A stretch of DNA of 64,000 bases, taken from positions 1 through 64,000 of the forward strand of contig JALNZT010000011.1 in assembly GCA_023229135.1 (NCBI GenBank), given 5' to 3'. Positions 7,822 to 16,769 of the stretch are shown one piece after another (the first letter of the stretch is position 1; every line of letters starts with the position of its first letter). The DNA comes from Bacteroidales bacterium (lineage in GTDB: Bacteria > Bacteroidota > Bacteroidia > Bacteroidales > F082). The notes under the pieces were generated by a model. It was not told the DNA's origin. It worked only from the letters and a program-made list of their open reading frames with translations, and searched no databases. Both the position numbers and the translations under genes were made by a program.

Positions 7822-9372
7822 GTGAACAGAGAACTCATTATAGATTCTCGCGCTTCGGAAGTGGATATTGTTCTTTTAGAAGATAAGCAACTGGTAGAAC
7901 TTCACAAAGAAAAAACGAATAACAACTACGCAGTTGGAGACGTTTATCTTGGACGCGTCAAAAAAATCATGCCCGGGCTCAATGCGGCCTTCGTAGATGT
8001 AGGATATGAAAAAGATGCGTTTTTACATTATCTTGACCTAGGCCCACAAATTCGTTCATTAAACAAATACACCAAACTGGCTCTCAATGGAAAGCCGGCA
8101 CAGGTTACTATGGACAATTTCAGGCTGGAACAAGACATTGAAAAAACCGGAAAAATTACTCAGGTATTAGCTACGGGAGCTCAAATTTTGGTTCAAATTG
8201 CTAAAGAACCAATCTCAACAAAAGGCCCCCGCATTTCGTCCGAAATATCTTTCGCAGGCCGCTACCTGGTTTTAGTGCCATTCTCAAGCCGTATTTCCAT
8301 CTCACAAAAAATACGAAGCAGCGAGGAACGCAACAGGCTAAAACGATTAATCCAGTCCATTAAACCCAACAACTACGGCGTAATTATTCGCACAGTGGCT
8401 GAAAATAAAAAAGTAGCCGAACTCGATGCTGACCTCAGGGCGCTGGTGGAAAAATGGGAGAAAACAACCCAAAAGCTACACAATGCCAAGCCTCCTGAAA
8501 AAATTATCAGCGAATTAGACCGCACCTCCGCGATCCTACGCGACTTGCTCAATGAATCTTTCAACAGCGTGCATATCAATGAAAACACGCTTTATGAAGA
8601 AACAAGAAATTTTATACAAACAATCGCACCGCAAAAGGTCGATATTGTAAAGCTTTACAAGGGTAAAGCACCAATTTTTGAGCATTTTGGCGTTGATAAA
8701 CAAATCAAAGGCCTTTTTGGAAAAACAGTTACCATTCGTAGTGGCGTTTATCTTATCATAGAACACACCGAAGCCATGCACGTGATCGATGTAAATAGCG
8801 GTCATCGTGTGAACAAAGAGAATAGCCAGGAAGAAAATGCCCTGGAAGTAAACCTGGAAGCAGCAGCAGAAATTGCCCGCCAGTTGCGCCTGCGCGACAT
8901 GGGTGGAATTATTGTGATCGACTTTATCGATATGCAAGATGCCAAACACCGCCGCGAGCTTTATCAGAAATTTAAAGACGAAATGGCACGCGATCATGCC
9001 AAACACACCATTTTGCCACCAAGTAAATTTGGTCTGATACAACTTACACGACAGCGTGTGAGACCCGAAATGAACGTTCAAGTGCTCGAAAGCTGCCCCG
9101 TATGCGAAGGCACAGGGAAAATTAAACCCAGCATCATTTTTACCGACGAGATTGAGAATAACCTCAAATACCTCTTGCAGGATCAAAATGAAAAAGCCGT
9201 TACCCTGGCCGTACACCCATTTATCCATGCCTACCTCACCCAAGGAATCTTTTCTATCCGTAGAAAATGGATGTGGAAATACAATAAAACGATTCGTCTG
9301 AAAGCAATGGCAAACTACCACATGCTTGAATATAAATTCTTTAACAAGAATAACGACGAAATAAAAATTTAA
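7822..9372 (+). CDS. rng: Ribonuclease G/E family endoribonuclease
   Basis: A 516-residue RNase E/G family protein that cleaves single-stranded A/U-rich RNA in rRNA maturation and mRNA decay. The start is GTG at 7822; the only ATG just upstream (7805) stops after four codons, and the family's usual opening N-R/K-ELIIDS follows the GTG directly. An S1-like domain lies at about 35-125 (VYLGRVKKIMPGLNAAFVDVG). The catalytic core has HVIDVNSGHRV and GGIIVIDFIDM with the metal-binding aspartates. The zinc-link CPVCEGTGK is present near residue 430. It is the short RNase G form without the long scaffold tail of RNase E. A terminator follows at 9396. Confidence 0.95.
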   Translation: MNRELIIDSRASEVDIVLLEDKQLVELHKEKTNNNYAVGDVYLGRVKKIMPGLNAAFVDVGYEKDAFLHYLDLGPQIRSLNKYTKLALNGKPAQVTMDNFRLEQDIEKTGKITQVLATGAQILVQIAKEPISTKGPRISSEISFAGRYLVLVPFSSRISISQKIRSSEERNRLKRLIQSIKPNNYGVIIRTVAENKKVAELDADLRALVEKWEKTTQKLHNAKPPEKIISELDRTSAILRDLLNESFNSVHINENTLYEETRNFIQTIAPQKVDIVKLYKGKAPIFEHFGVDKQIKGLFGKTVTIRSGVYLIIEHTEAMHVIDVNSGHRVNKENSQEENALEVNLEAAAEIARQLRLRDMGGIIVIDFIDMQDAKHRRELYQKFKDEMARDHAKHTILPPSKFGLIQLTRQRVRPEMNVQVLESCPVCEGTGKIKPSIIFTDEIENNLKYLLQDQNEKAVTLAVHPFIHAYLTQGIFSIRRKWMWKYNKTIRLKAMANYHMLEYKFFNKNNDEIKI

Positions 9373-9395
9373 CTTAATCAATATATACGCTAACA

Positions 9396-9430
9396 AAACC
9401 CGCCCTGCCGAAAGTCTGGCGGGTTTTTTT
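9396..9430 (+). terminator. Rho-independent terminator after rng
   Basis: The 9-bp stem AAACCCGCC / GGCGGGTTT encloses a 13-nt loop and is followed by a run of seven T. It lies 24 nt past the rng stop and ahead of trpS. Confidence 0.85.
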
Positions 9431-9451
9431 GAAGCACCTTAAATTTATACA

Positions 9452-10447
9452 ATGGAAACAGTATTAAGCGGCATCAGGCCAACCGGAAATCTGCATCTTG
9501 GTAATTATTTTGGCGCTGTGAAGAACTTTGTGAAAATGCAGGAAGAGAACAATTGCTTCTTCTTTATTGCAGATTATCACTCGCTCACAACGCACCCAAA
9601 ACCGGCTGATTTGCACGGAAACGTGAAGCAGGTGTTGGCCGAATACCTCGCTGCCGGCCTCGATCCCGAAAAATCTACCTTATATATACAAAGCGACCTG
9701 CCCGAAATCGCAGAGCTTTATCTTTTTTTGAACATGAACGCCTACCTCGGTGAGCTTGAACGCGTTACCACTTTTAAAGAAAAAGCACGCAAACAACCCG
9801 AAAACGTGAATGCCGGACTGCTCACCTACCCTACACTAATGGCAGCCGATATTATTATTCACAAAGCTGATAAAGTGCCCGTAGGCAAAGATCAAGAACA
9901 AAACCTGGAAATGGCACGCACTTTTGCACGCCGCTTTAACCGCATGTATGATAAGGACTTCTTCCCTATTCCTCAGGCTTTTAATTTTGGCGAACAGTTG
10001 GTAAAAATCCCCGGGCTGGATGGAAGCGGGAAAATGGGTAAGTCAGAAGGCGAAGGCAATGCCATCTTCCTAGCGGATGATCCGAAATCTATCCGCAAAA
10101 AGGTGATGCGTGCTGTGACAGACAGCGGCCCATCCGAGCCAAATCAAACAAAACCCGAAGCCATTGAAAACCTGTTCAAACTAATGGCCGTCGTTTCCAA
10201 AGCAGATGTAATCAAGCATTTTGACGATGCCTATAATAGCTGTAACATCCGCTATGGCGATTTAAAAAAACAACTTGCCGAAGATATTATTATATTTACC
10301 GAACCAATACGCGAAAAAATCTTGTCGCTGTCGAGTGATGACACTGCCATCAGCAAAGCTGCTAAAATTGGCGCCGAAAAAGCACGTGCCAGCGCACAAA
10401 AAACTATTCGCGAAGTGCGCGAAATCATAGGATTTCGCCCATTCTAA
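9452..10447 (+). CDS. trpS: Tryptophanyl-tRNA synthetase
   Basis: A 331-residue class I aminoacyl-tRNA synthetase that charges tRNA-Trp. The HIGH-type motif appears as PTGNLHLGNYFGA (about residues 10-22) and the KMSKS-type loop as GKMGKSEG (about 192-199). The VPVGKDQEQNLEMAR segment binds the amino acid and adenylate. Length and N-terminus are normal, with no extra domain. The sequence TAAATTTA just upstream of the ATG is close to, but not exactly, the TAnnTTTG promoter box. A 132-residue membrane protein gene starts 17 nt downstream and hflX follows. Confidence 0.96.
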   Translation: METVLSGIRPTGNLHLGNYFGAVKNFVKMQEENNCFFFIADYHSLTTHPKPADLHGNVKQVLAEYLAAGLDPEKSTLYIQSDLPEIAELYLFLNMNAYLGELERVTTFKEKARKQPENVNAGLLTYPTLMAADIIIHKADKVPVGKDQEQNLEMARTFARRFNRMYDKDFFPIPQAFNFGEQLVKIPGLDGSGKMGKSEGEGNAIFLADDPKSIRKKVMRAVTDSGPSEPNQTKPEAIENLFKLMAVVSKADVIKHFDDAYNSCNIRYGDLKKQLAEDIIIFTEPIREKILSLSSDDTAISKAAKIGAEKARASAQKTIREVREIIGFRPF

Positions 10448-10464
10448 CTTAAAATACCATACGT

Positions 10465-10863
10465 ATGAGCATTAAATGGAAAAATCAATATAACAGATTC
10501 GTAACGCTATTACTGCGGTTTTCGGTAATTGCCTATCTTTTGTACACCTTGTTGCCCTATGTGATAAATCCGGGTTTTGAAAACACTATGGGCAGCTGGG
10601 TTGTCCGCTGGTTTTTAATCATACTGCTCGGTGCCATTGCCATGCTGGCTTTTGTGCTACGACGAACAGACTTACTACGTTACGGCTTTTTTCTGGTGCT
10701 TATTGCGGCAGCTTTTAACCTTTTTACCGCCTTATTACTTCCCGAAAAATGGCATTTACTGTTGCTGCATACGTATGTGATTGCTACAGCAATATATTTT
10801 ATTTCACGCGATATCCGTATTGAAACCAGTAAAACCCACAGACGTCGTACAAAAAATAATTAG
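10465..10863 (+). CDS. Small four-helix membrane protein of unknown function
   Basis: A 132-residue protein not recognised as a named family. It shows about four hydrophobic segments (around residues 13-33, 43-62, 70-92 and 97-115), a short basic N-terminus and a strongly basic tail ending HRRRTKNN, so an inner-membrane protein with its C-terminus in the cytoplasm is likely. It sits between trpS (17-nt gap) and hflX (11-nt gap), which suggests co-transcription. No catalytic motif is visible. Confidence 0.75.
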   Translation: MSIKWKNQYNRFVTLLLRFSVIAYLLYTLLPYVINPGFENTMGSWVVRWFLIILLGAIAMLAFVLRRTDLLRYGFFLVLIAAAFNLFTALLLPEKWHLLLLHTYVIATAIYFISRDIRIETSKTHRRRTKNN

Positions 10864-10874
10864 TTAACTCATTT

Positions 10875-12068
10875 ATGCCCAAAAATATATCAACAGAAAT
10901 ACTTCCGGAAAAAGCTGTTTTGGTAGCGCTTTATACCAAGTCTCAAAGCAAGGAAAAAACAGAAGAATACTTAGACGAACTGGCTTTTTTGCTCGAAACA
11001 GCGGGAGGAATTCCTGTGGAACGCTTTACCCAAGCGCTCGACAAACCTAACCCGGCCACTTATGTAGGAGCTGGAAAACTGGACGAAATTTCCCAGTATA
11101 TCAGGGCTGAAGATATTGGACTGGTTGTGTTTGATGACGAGTTAGGTGCTTCACAATTGCGCAATATTGAAAAGCATCTCGAATGTAAAATCCTGGATCG
11201 CACCAGCTTGATTCTTGATATTTTCGCTAAAAGAGCGCGTACAGCCTACTCAAAAACACAGGTGGAACTGGCGCAATATCAATACCTGCTTCCACGGCTT
11301 ACCCGGATGTGGACGCACCTTGAACGGCAGCGCGGTGGCATTGGCATGCGTGGCCCAGGCGAAACAGAAATTGAAACTGATCGCCGTATCATTCGCGATA
11401 AAATCAGTCTGCTGAAAAAACGCCTTGAAGGAATTGATATGCAACAGGCTGTTCAACGCAAAAACAGAGGGAAACTTATTCGTGTAGCACTTGTCGGCTA
11501 CACCAATGTGGGAAAATCAACCCTTATGAACCTGTTAAGCAAGTCAGCTGTTTTCGCAGAAGATAAGCTCTTTGCTACTTTGGACACCACCGTGCGTAAA
11601 GTTGTAGTAGAAAACCTGCCCTTCCTGCTTTCTGATACCGTAGGTTTTATCCGGAAATTGCCGCACAATTTGATCGAGTCATTCAAATCAACCTTAGACG
11701 AAACCCGCGAATCAGATGTTTTGCTGCATGTGGTGGATATCTCGCATCCCGAATTTGAATCCCAGATTGAGGTCGTAAACGAAACTTTAGAGGAAATTGG
11801 TGCCGGAAACAAAAAAACAATCATGATTTTCAATAAAATCGATGCTTATACCTGGCACGAGAAACAGGAAGACGATCTCACGGAATCCGGCCCCGAAAAT
11901 GTTTCTTTAGAAGCGCTGAAACAAAGCTGGATGGCGAAAACCAATAATGACTGTATTTTTATTTCTGCCACAGAAAAGATCAACTATCACGAACTCAGGG
12001 CACTGCTCTATAAAGAAATTAAGGATATGCACGCCATTCGCTATCCTTACGACGAGTTTTTGTACTAA
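10875..12068 (+). CDS. hflX: Ribosome-associated GTPase HflX
   Basis: A 397-residue GTPase. The N-terminal HflX domain (about 15-200) contains ATYVGAGKLDEI, the RTSLILDIFAKRARTAYSKTQ helix and RGGIGMRGPGETEIETD. The G domain has P-loop GYTNVGKSTLM, the switch/G3 region LSDTVGFIRKLPHNLIESFK and G4 NKID. HflX binds the 50S subunit and splits stalled ribosomes under stress. It ends 136 nt before the tatD start, and tatD has its own promoter box. Confidence 0.96.
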   Translation: MPKNISTEILPEKAVLVALYTKSQSKEKTEEYLDELAFLLETAGGIPVERFTQALDKPNPATYVGAGKLDEISQYIRAEDIGLVVFDDELGASQLRNIEKHLECKILDRTSLILDIFAKRARTAYSKTQVELAQYQYLLPRLTRMWTHLERQRGGIGMRGPGETEIETDRRIIRDKISLLKKRLEGIDMQQAVQRKNRGKLIRVALVGYTNVGKSTLMNLLSKSAVFAEDKLFATLDTTVRKVVVENLPFLLSDTVGFIRKLPHNLIESFKSTLDETRESDVLLHVVDISHPEFESQIEVVNETLEEIGAGNKKTIMIFNKIDAYTWHEKQEDDLTESGPENVSLEALKQSWMAKTNNDCIFISATEKINYHELRALLYKEIKDMHAIRYPYDEFLY

Positions 12069-12192
12069 TCAAAATCCAGCCTGCACACCAATAGTGCTGG
12101 AACCTGTTTTTATACTTTTCCATCTTCGCCCTGAAAATCATCGAATTTTCAGGGCAAAGCGTTTTAGCAGCCGGCAAAGCTATAAAAGTCAC

Positions 12193-12200
12193 TACTTTTG
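12193..12200 (+). promoter_or_regulatory. TAnnTTTG promoter box immediately before tatD
   Basis: TACTTTTG fits the -7 consensus and ends only 4 nt before the tatD ATG at 12205. Transcription from it would begin within a few bases of the start codon and give a nearly leaderless mRNA. Confidence 0.55.
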
Positions 12201-12204
12201 TAGC

Positions 12205-12987
12205 ATGCAATTCATAGATACACATACCCATCTCTATCTCGACGAATTTGAGGCAGACCGCCCGGAAATGATTCGCCGTGCTATAGATAAAGGTATCCAG
12301 CGCTTTTTGCTACCCAACATTGATACTGAAAGCCTCGAACCCATGCTGAATTTGTGCAAGCAGTTTCCTGACGTTTGTTTACCTATGCTGGGCCTGCATC
12401 CCACTTCGGTAAAGGCCGACTGGAAAGCACAATTGGAAAGCTTTGAATCTATATTATTCAGCGAAAAACATCCATTTATTGCCATCGGAGAAATTGGTCT
12501 TGATTTTTACTGGGACAAAAGCTTTGCCGAAGCACAACTCAGTGCATTACGCACACAATTTGACTGGGCAAAAAAATTAAACCTTCCTGTTGCTATCCAC
12601 ACTCGTGCAGCTTTTTCGGAGATGCTGGATGAAATTACGAAGGCACAGGATGGCCGCTTAAAAGGTGTTCTACACTGCTTTACAGGAAGTTTGGAAGATG
12701 CACAGCGCGCTGTTGATCTGGGCTTTTTGCTCGGCATTGGCGGAGTGCTTACCTATAAAAAATCAGCACTTCCCGAGATCATCAGCCAAATTGATATGGA
12801 ACACCTGATTTTGGAGACCGACGCACCCTTTTTGCCGCCAGTTCCATACAGGGGCAAACGCAACGAAAGCGCTTATATGATTGAAACAGCGCTAAAACTT
12901 GCTACCATCAAACAGTTGAGCATGGAAGAAATTGCCCAGCAAACCACACAAAATGCCGTTGAACTTTTCAAGTTAAATAAATTATGA
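12205..12987 (+). CDS. tatD: TatD-family metal-dependent deoxyribonuclease
   Basis: A 260-residue TIM-barrel hydrolase of the amidohydrolase superfamily. The start at 12205 is fixed by the metal-binding motif DTHTHLYLDEF, which begins at residue 4. An upstream in-frame ATG at 11947 would add 86 residues that overlap hflX and resemble nothing. Other family motifs are GEIGLDFYWD, AIHTRAAF, LHCFTG and ETDAPFLPP. TatD proteins act as Mg-dependent 3'-5' exonucleases linked to DNA repair and apoptosis-like DNA degradation. The stop overlaps the ansA start by 4 nt (ATGA), which suggests translational coupling. Confidence 0.94.
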   Translation: MQFIDTHTHLYLDEFEADRPEMIRRAIDKGIQRFLLPNIDTESLEPMLNLCKQFPDVCLPMLGLHPTSVKADWKAQLESFESILFSEKHPFIAIGEIGLDFYWDKSFAEAQLSALRTQFDWAKKLNLPVAIHTRAAFSEMLDEITKAQDGRLKGVLHCFTGSLEDAQRAVDLGFLLGIGGVLTYKKSALPEIISQIDMEHLILETDAPFLPPVPYRGKRNESAYMIETALKLATIKQLSMEEIAQQTTQNAVELFKLNKL

Positions 12988-14018
12988 TTCAAGAACACAA
13001 CACCTCACTACTGGTAATTTATACCGGAGGAACCATTGGCATGACACAAAACCCTGTCACGGGTGCATTGTCGCCATTTAACTTTAATGATATTTACGAG
13101 CAGATGCCTGTTTTGAAGGATTTTGGCTATAATATTGATGTCCATTCCTTTGATCCTTTGGTAGATTCTTCCAATATGAAACCGGCTTTTTGGATCAAAT
13201 TAGCCAAACTTATTGAAGAAAAGTATGAAATATATGATGGCTTTGTAGTGCTTCATGGGTCAGATACAATGGCTTATTCTGCATCAGCACTGAGTTTTAT
13301 GCTCGAAAATTTGAATAAACCGGTTGTTTTCACGGGCTCGCAGCTGCCCATGGGAGTAATACGCACTGATGGACGCGAAAATTTTTTGACAGCCATCGAA
13401 ATAGCTGCAGCCCGCGACCACGAATTGCCAACAGTGCCGGAAGTAAGCATTTATTTTGAAAACCACCTGATGCGTGGAAACCGTACCACAAAATTTAACG
13501 CAGAACATTTTAATGCTTTTGTATCAGGCAATTATCCACCTCTTGCCGAAGTTGGGGTGCATATCAAATACAACAAAAACCGGATCCTCAAGCACAGTTT
13601 CAGGAAACTTAAAATACATACCGAGCTGGATTACAACGTAACTATTTTAAAACTTTTCCCGGGACTCAGCGAGGCAGCAGTAAAAGCCACACTTGGTATT
13701 CCCGGCCTTAAAGGCCTGATTTTGGAAACTTTTGGCTCAGGCAATGCACCCACCGATTCCTGGTTTATCAGTGTGCTTGAAAACGCGATTAATGATGGGC
13801 TTATCATATTTAACGTCACCCAATGCAAATCAGGAGCTGTTGAGCTTGGCCGCTACGAAACAAGCTTTGAACTTCAACGCATAGGCGTGATTGGCGGCTC
13901 CGATATCACCACCGAATCGGCATTGGCCAAACTGATGTATCTGATCGGTCAAGGGTTTTCGAGAAAAGAAGTGATTCAGCTATTGCAAACCTCTCTTAGA
14001 GGAGAGATGACGGTTTAA
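12984..14018 (+). CDS. ansA: Type I (cytoplasmic) L-asparaginase
   Basis: A 344-residue asparaginase that hydrolyses L-asparagine to aspartate and ammonia. The first catalytic Thr lies in YTGGTIGM (about residues 13-20) and the second in VLHGSDTMAYSAS (about 88-100). The FTGSQLPMGVIRTDGREN segment and the GNAPTD motif near residue 255 are typical. No signal peptide is present, in line with the cytoplasmic type. It overlaps tatD by 4 nt, a pairing common in Bacteroidota. It is unrelated in fold and mechanism to the Ntn-type asparaginase at 23657. Confidence 0.94.
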   Translation: MIQEHNTSLLVIYTGGTIGMTQNPVTGALSPFNFNDIYEQMPVLKDFGYNIDVHSFDPLVDSSNMKPAFWIKLAKLIEEKYEIYDGFVVLHGSDTMAYSASALSFMLENLNKPVVFTGSQLPMGVIRTDGRENFLTAIEIAAARDHELPTVPEVSIYFENHLMRGNRTTKFNAEHFNAFVSGNYPPLAEVGVHIKYNKNRILKHSFRKLKIHTELDYNVTILKLFPGLSEAAVKATLGIPGLKGLILETFGSGNAPTDSWFISVLENAINDGLIIFNVTQCKSGAVELGRYETSFELQRIGVIGGSDITTESALAKLMYLIGQGFSRKEVIQLLQTSLRGEMTV

Positions 14019-14113
14019 GCTTTAACAAATCTGTTTTGTTGTTGTTTACTTTTATTCAGTAAGAAATTTCATCCAAACACCCAATAAAACCGCAAATGAA
14101 GCTTAAAAACCAT

Positions 14114-14121
14114 TAAATTTG
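14114..14121 (+). promoter_or_regulatory. TAnnTTTG promoter box for the M28 peptidase
   Basis: TAAATTTG lies 8 nt before the first possible ATG at 14130 and 35 nt before the preferred ATG at 14157. The 15-mer TTAAATTTGTGGCAT (14113-14127) recurs exactly at 19277-19291 in front of the M20 gene. Confidence 0.55.
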
Positions 14122-14156
14122 TGGCATAAATGTATTTTCACCCTAAACCACGCTTA

Positions 14157-16394
14157 ATGAAACGTTTATTATTAGCTGTTATTTTCGTCAGCCTTTTTTT
14201 TAATGTACAGGCTGATAAATTGGTTTTCATTGATTATTCCAATCAGGCTCAATTAAAAAACTATGTTGAAAACCCCGACTTTACTGTACATCACATCGGC
14301 CAAAGCTTTGTGATTGCGAGCATTGCTGATCATTTTGAATGGCAAGGACTTGTGTTGGATGAAACCGCCTGGCAAGAAAATGAAAGCTACTACATTATTT
14401 ACGGTAGTAAAGCAGAACTTTCGGCATATCTCAAGGCAGAAAGCTTAGCACAAAGCAGCCTGTATCAGCACGATAATTTTACAGTATTAAACATCAATGA
14501 GCAGGTTCAAGGTCAAATTTCACCTTTAAAAAATGACGGCTTAGTACGCATACAGCGTGTTACGGCTAACTGGCCAAAATCGACCACCTTATCAAGCAAC
14601 CGCAACTTTGATCCTGATCCCTTCGTAGTTGGGCTTCTTGCAGAAGTGGCGGGAAGCAATATTACTACTACGGTGCAACACCTTGAAAACTATGGCACCA
14701 GAGATGCCTATACCAGCACAAGTGTGGAAGCACAAAACTGGATTAAGCAACAATATGAGAATTTGGGTCTGGAAGTGGTATTACAGGATTTCAGCATGCC
14801 CGGTGGTAGTGCCAGCGATAACGTGATTGCAACATTGACAGGCACAAAATATCCTGACGAGTACATTATTACAGGAGCGCATTATGATTCTTACAGCAAT
14901 TCAAGTGCAGCTCCAGGAGCCGATGATAATGCTTCCGGAACAGCCGGCGTACTGGAAATTGCACGAATTTTAAGTCAATATACTTTTGATAGAACAATAA
15001 TTTTCTGCGCGTTTTCAGGTGAGGAATACGGATTATACGGAAGTGCTGCTTATGCGCAGGCAGCTGCACAGCAAGGCATGGACATTCATGGCTATTTTAA
15101 CCTCGATATGATTGGCTATCTGCAACCCGGAAGCTATATCCATACCGACCTGATTTATCCGCCCTCAGCCCAGGAATTAGCTGATTTTTATATCGGAGTC
15201 TCTCAGGTTTATCTGCCCGATTTCCCGATTGAACAAGGTATGCTGGTTGGCGGCGACAGCGATCACACATCCTTTAACAACAACGGCTTCATGGGAATTT
15301 TTCCGTTTGAAGACAGTGATAACTACAGCCCCTATATTCATACTTCAAACGATTTGATTGGGCCGAGTTACAATAACGAAGAGCAGGCTGTCGTATTTAC
15401 ACAGGCTTCACTGGCTGCTATTGCTACCATGGCAAACCTGCTGAACCCACCAAGAAATCTGGTGGCAATACCGGGCGATACGAAAGTTAACCTGGAATGG
15501 TCGCCTTTGGTTGATGCCGCCTACTTCAGAATATACAAAGATGATATGCTGATTGATTCTACGGAACTCAACACCTATCTGGATGAAAATGTGGAAAACC
15601 ATATCCTGTATACCTATTATATTACAGCTATTTATGAAGAAAGTGGCGAAGAATCTTTTCCTTCAAACACAGTCAGTGCTACTCCTGCACCTCCCATTGC
15701 ACTGCCACTTTTTATAGATTTTGAAAATGGTCTGCCTTATTGGGAATTGACTGGTAACTGGGGGCTTACAACGACTGAATATTATTCCAGCAACCATTCC
15801 TTAACAGAAAGTCCGCTGGGCAATTACTCCAATTCCGTAGAAACAACAGCCACGCTTGACGCACTCGACATGAGCAATATGACTGCCTCTAATCTGAGTT
15901 TTTGGACGAAATTTGAACTGGAAACCAATTACGATTTTATGTATTTGGAAATAACAACAAACGGCACAAGCTGGACAAAACTTGAAACCTTCACCGGAAA
16001 TCAAAACAGTTGGACACAAAAATTTTACGCCCTTGAAGATTATCTTGGTTTACCCTATGTACAACTTCGTTTTAGATTCAAAAGTGACGGCTACGTCAGC
16101 AAGCAAGGCATGTTTATCGATGATATTGAAATTACATCCACTTATGTAGGTTTGGGCGAAGGCACAACTGAAATCACTCTGTATCCTAATCCCGGAAGCG
16201 GTTTGATTACGTTGGATAACTTACCCACTGACTACACCTATTTCAGTGTGTTTGATGCACATGGCAAAAAAGTAATCGACAGTGCCATTCCACACAATAG
16301 AATCATCAATATCGAAAGGTTAGCGCCCGGGCACTATTTGCTTCGCATCAGATCAGATAACAAAGTGATTACAAAAAAAATTGTATTGAATTAG
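14157..16394 (+). CDS. Secreted M28-family zinc peptidase with T9SS sorting domain
   Basis: The preferred start gives 745 residues opening with a clean signal peptide (MKRLLLAVIFVSLFFNVQA). The ATG at 14130 would add nine residues and cannot be excluded. An N-terminal propeptide-like region precedes the M28 catalytic domain (about 175-430), whose zinc ligands are visible in GAHYDS, GADDNASG, FSGEEYGLYGS, LDMIGY and DSDHTS. A fibronectin-type domain (about 435-515) and a jelly-roll carbohydrate/adhesion-type domain (about 520-660) follow. The protein ends in a type A T9SS sorting domain (ITLYPNPGSG ... LRIRSDNKVITKKIVLN). It is an extracellular aminopeptidase or related metallopeptidase, secreted by T9SS. 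Confidence 0.9.
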   Translation: MKRLLLAVIFVSLFFNVQADKLVFIDYSNQAQLKNYVENPDFTVHHIGQSFVIASIADHFEWQGLVLDETAWQENESYYIIYGSKAELSAYLKAESLAQSSLYQHDNFTVLNINEQVQGQISPLKNDGLVRIQRVTANWPKSTTLSSNRNFDPDPFVVGLLAEVAGSNITTTVQHLENYGTRDAYTSTSVEAQNWIKQQYENLGLEVVLQDFSMPGGSASDNVIATLTGTKYPDEYIITGAHYDSYSNSSAAPGADDNASGTAGVLEIARILSQYTFDRTIIFCAFSGEEYGLYGSAAYAQAAAQQGMDIHGYFNLDMIGYLQPGSYIHTDLIYPPSAQELADFYIGVSQVYLPDFPIEQGMLVGGDSDHTSFNNNGFMGIFPFEDSDNYSPYIHTSNDLIGPSYNNEEQAVVFTQASLAAIATMANLLNPPRNLVAIPGDTKVNLEWSPLVDAAYFRIYKDDMLIDSTELNTYLDENVENHILYTYYITAIYEESGEESFPSNTVSATPAPPIALPLFIDFENGLPYWELTGNWGLTTTEYYSSNHSLTESPLGNYSNSVETTATLDALDMSNMTASNLSFWTKFELETNYDFMYLEITTNGTSWTKLETFTGNQNSWTQKFYALEDYLGLPYVQLRFRFKSDGYVSKQGMFIDDIEITSTYVGLGEGTTEITLYPNPGSGLITLDNLPTDYTYFSVFDAHGKKVIDSAIPHNRIINIERLAPGHYLLRIRSDNKVITKKIVLN

Positions 16395-16487
16395 CCCATT
16401 GACGCCAAATTTTCGAGGCAACCAATTTAGAATTACTAAAAACAACAGTAGAAAAAATTCAATTGGATCAGAAACTGAAAAAATGTG

Positions 16488-16495
16488 TACTTTTG
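16488..16495 (+). promoter_or_regulatory. TAnnTTTG promoter box for tRNA-Ser
   Basis: TACTTTTG lies 37 nt upstream of the tRNA. A TTG at 16463-16465 is a possible -33 element with 22 nt between the boxes. Confidence 0.6.
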
Positions 16496-16532
16496 GCAGC
16501 TATTAGCGTTCGTTGAAACAATCAAATGATAG

Positions 16533-16620
16533 GGAGAGGTGGCCGAGCGGTTGAAGGCGCACGCCTGGAAAGTGTGTATACTCCAAAAGGGTATCGTGGG
16601 TTCGAATCCCACTCTCTCCG
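16533..16620 (+). tRNA. tRNA-Ser (GGA)
   Basis: The 88-nt sequence folds as a class II tRNA. The acceptor stem GGAGAGG pairs with TCTCTCC, the D-arm includes GGCCGAGCGGTTGAAGG, and the anticodon stem CACGC/GTGTG holds the loop CTGGAAA, giving anticodon GGA. A long variable arm (TATACTCCAAAAGGGTAT) and a T-arm with GGTTCGAATCC complete it. CCA is not encoded. It reads UCC and UCU serine codons. Confidence 0.95.
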
Positions 16621-16682
16621 CACTATTTTTGTTTATTTTTACTTTCTAACGAAAAATAGGCTTGTTTTTTTGATATTATTCT

Positions 16683-16690
16683 TACTTTTG
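16683..16690 (+). promoter_or_regulatory. Promoter of the exbB-exbD operon
   Basis: TACTTTTG (-7 type) has a TTG at 16662-16664 with an 18-nt spacer, which is close to the Bacteroidota two-element promoter. It lies 79 nt before the exbB start codon. Confidence 0.6.
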
Positions 16691-16769
16691 TTCTTTCAGA
16701 ATTGTTTGAACAAATAATATTAACCACTCAAACTGAGTTTAAAGTAGTAATCAACACCATTATTTAACT

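Noticed and set aside
8536..9396. 286-codon open frame antisense to rng
   Set aside because: It lies wholly opposite the rng catalytic core, has no family features and a composition unlike the neighbours; it is a shadow of rng.
11947..12204. Upstream extension of tatD from an in-frame ATG at 11947
   Set aside because: It overlaps the hflX 3' end and would place the essential metal motif 86 residues too deep; the ATG at 12205 fits the family.
14019..14060. AACAAA/TTTGTT inverted repeat after ansA as a terminator
   Set aside because: The stem is A/T only and short, with an interrupted T run; too weak to list.
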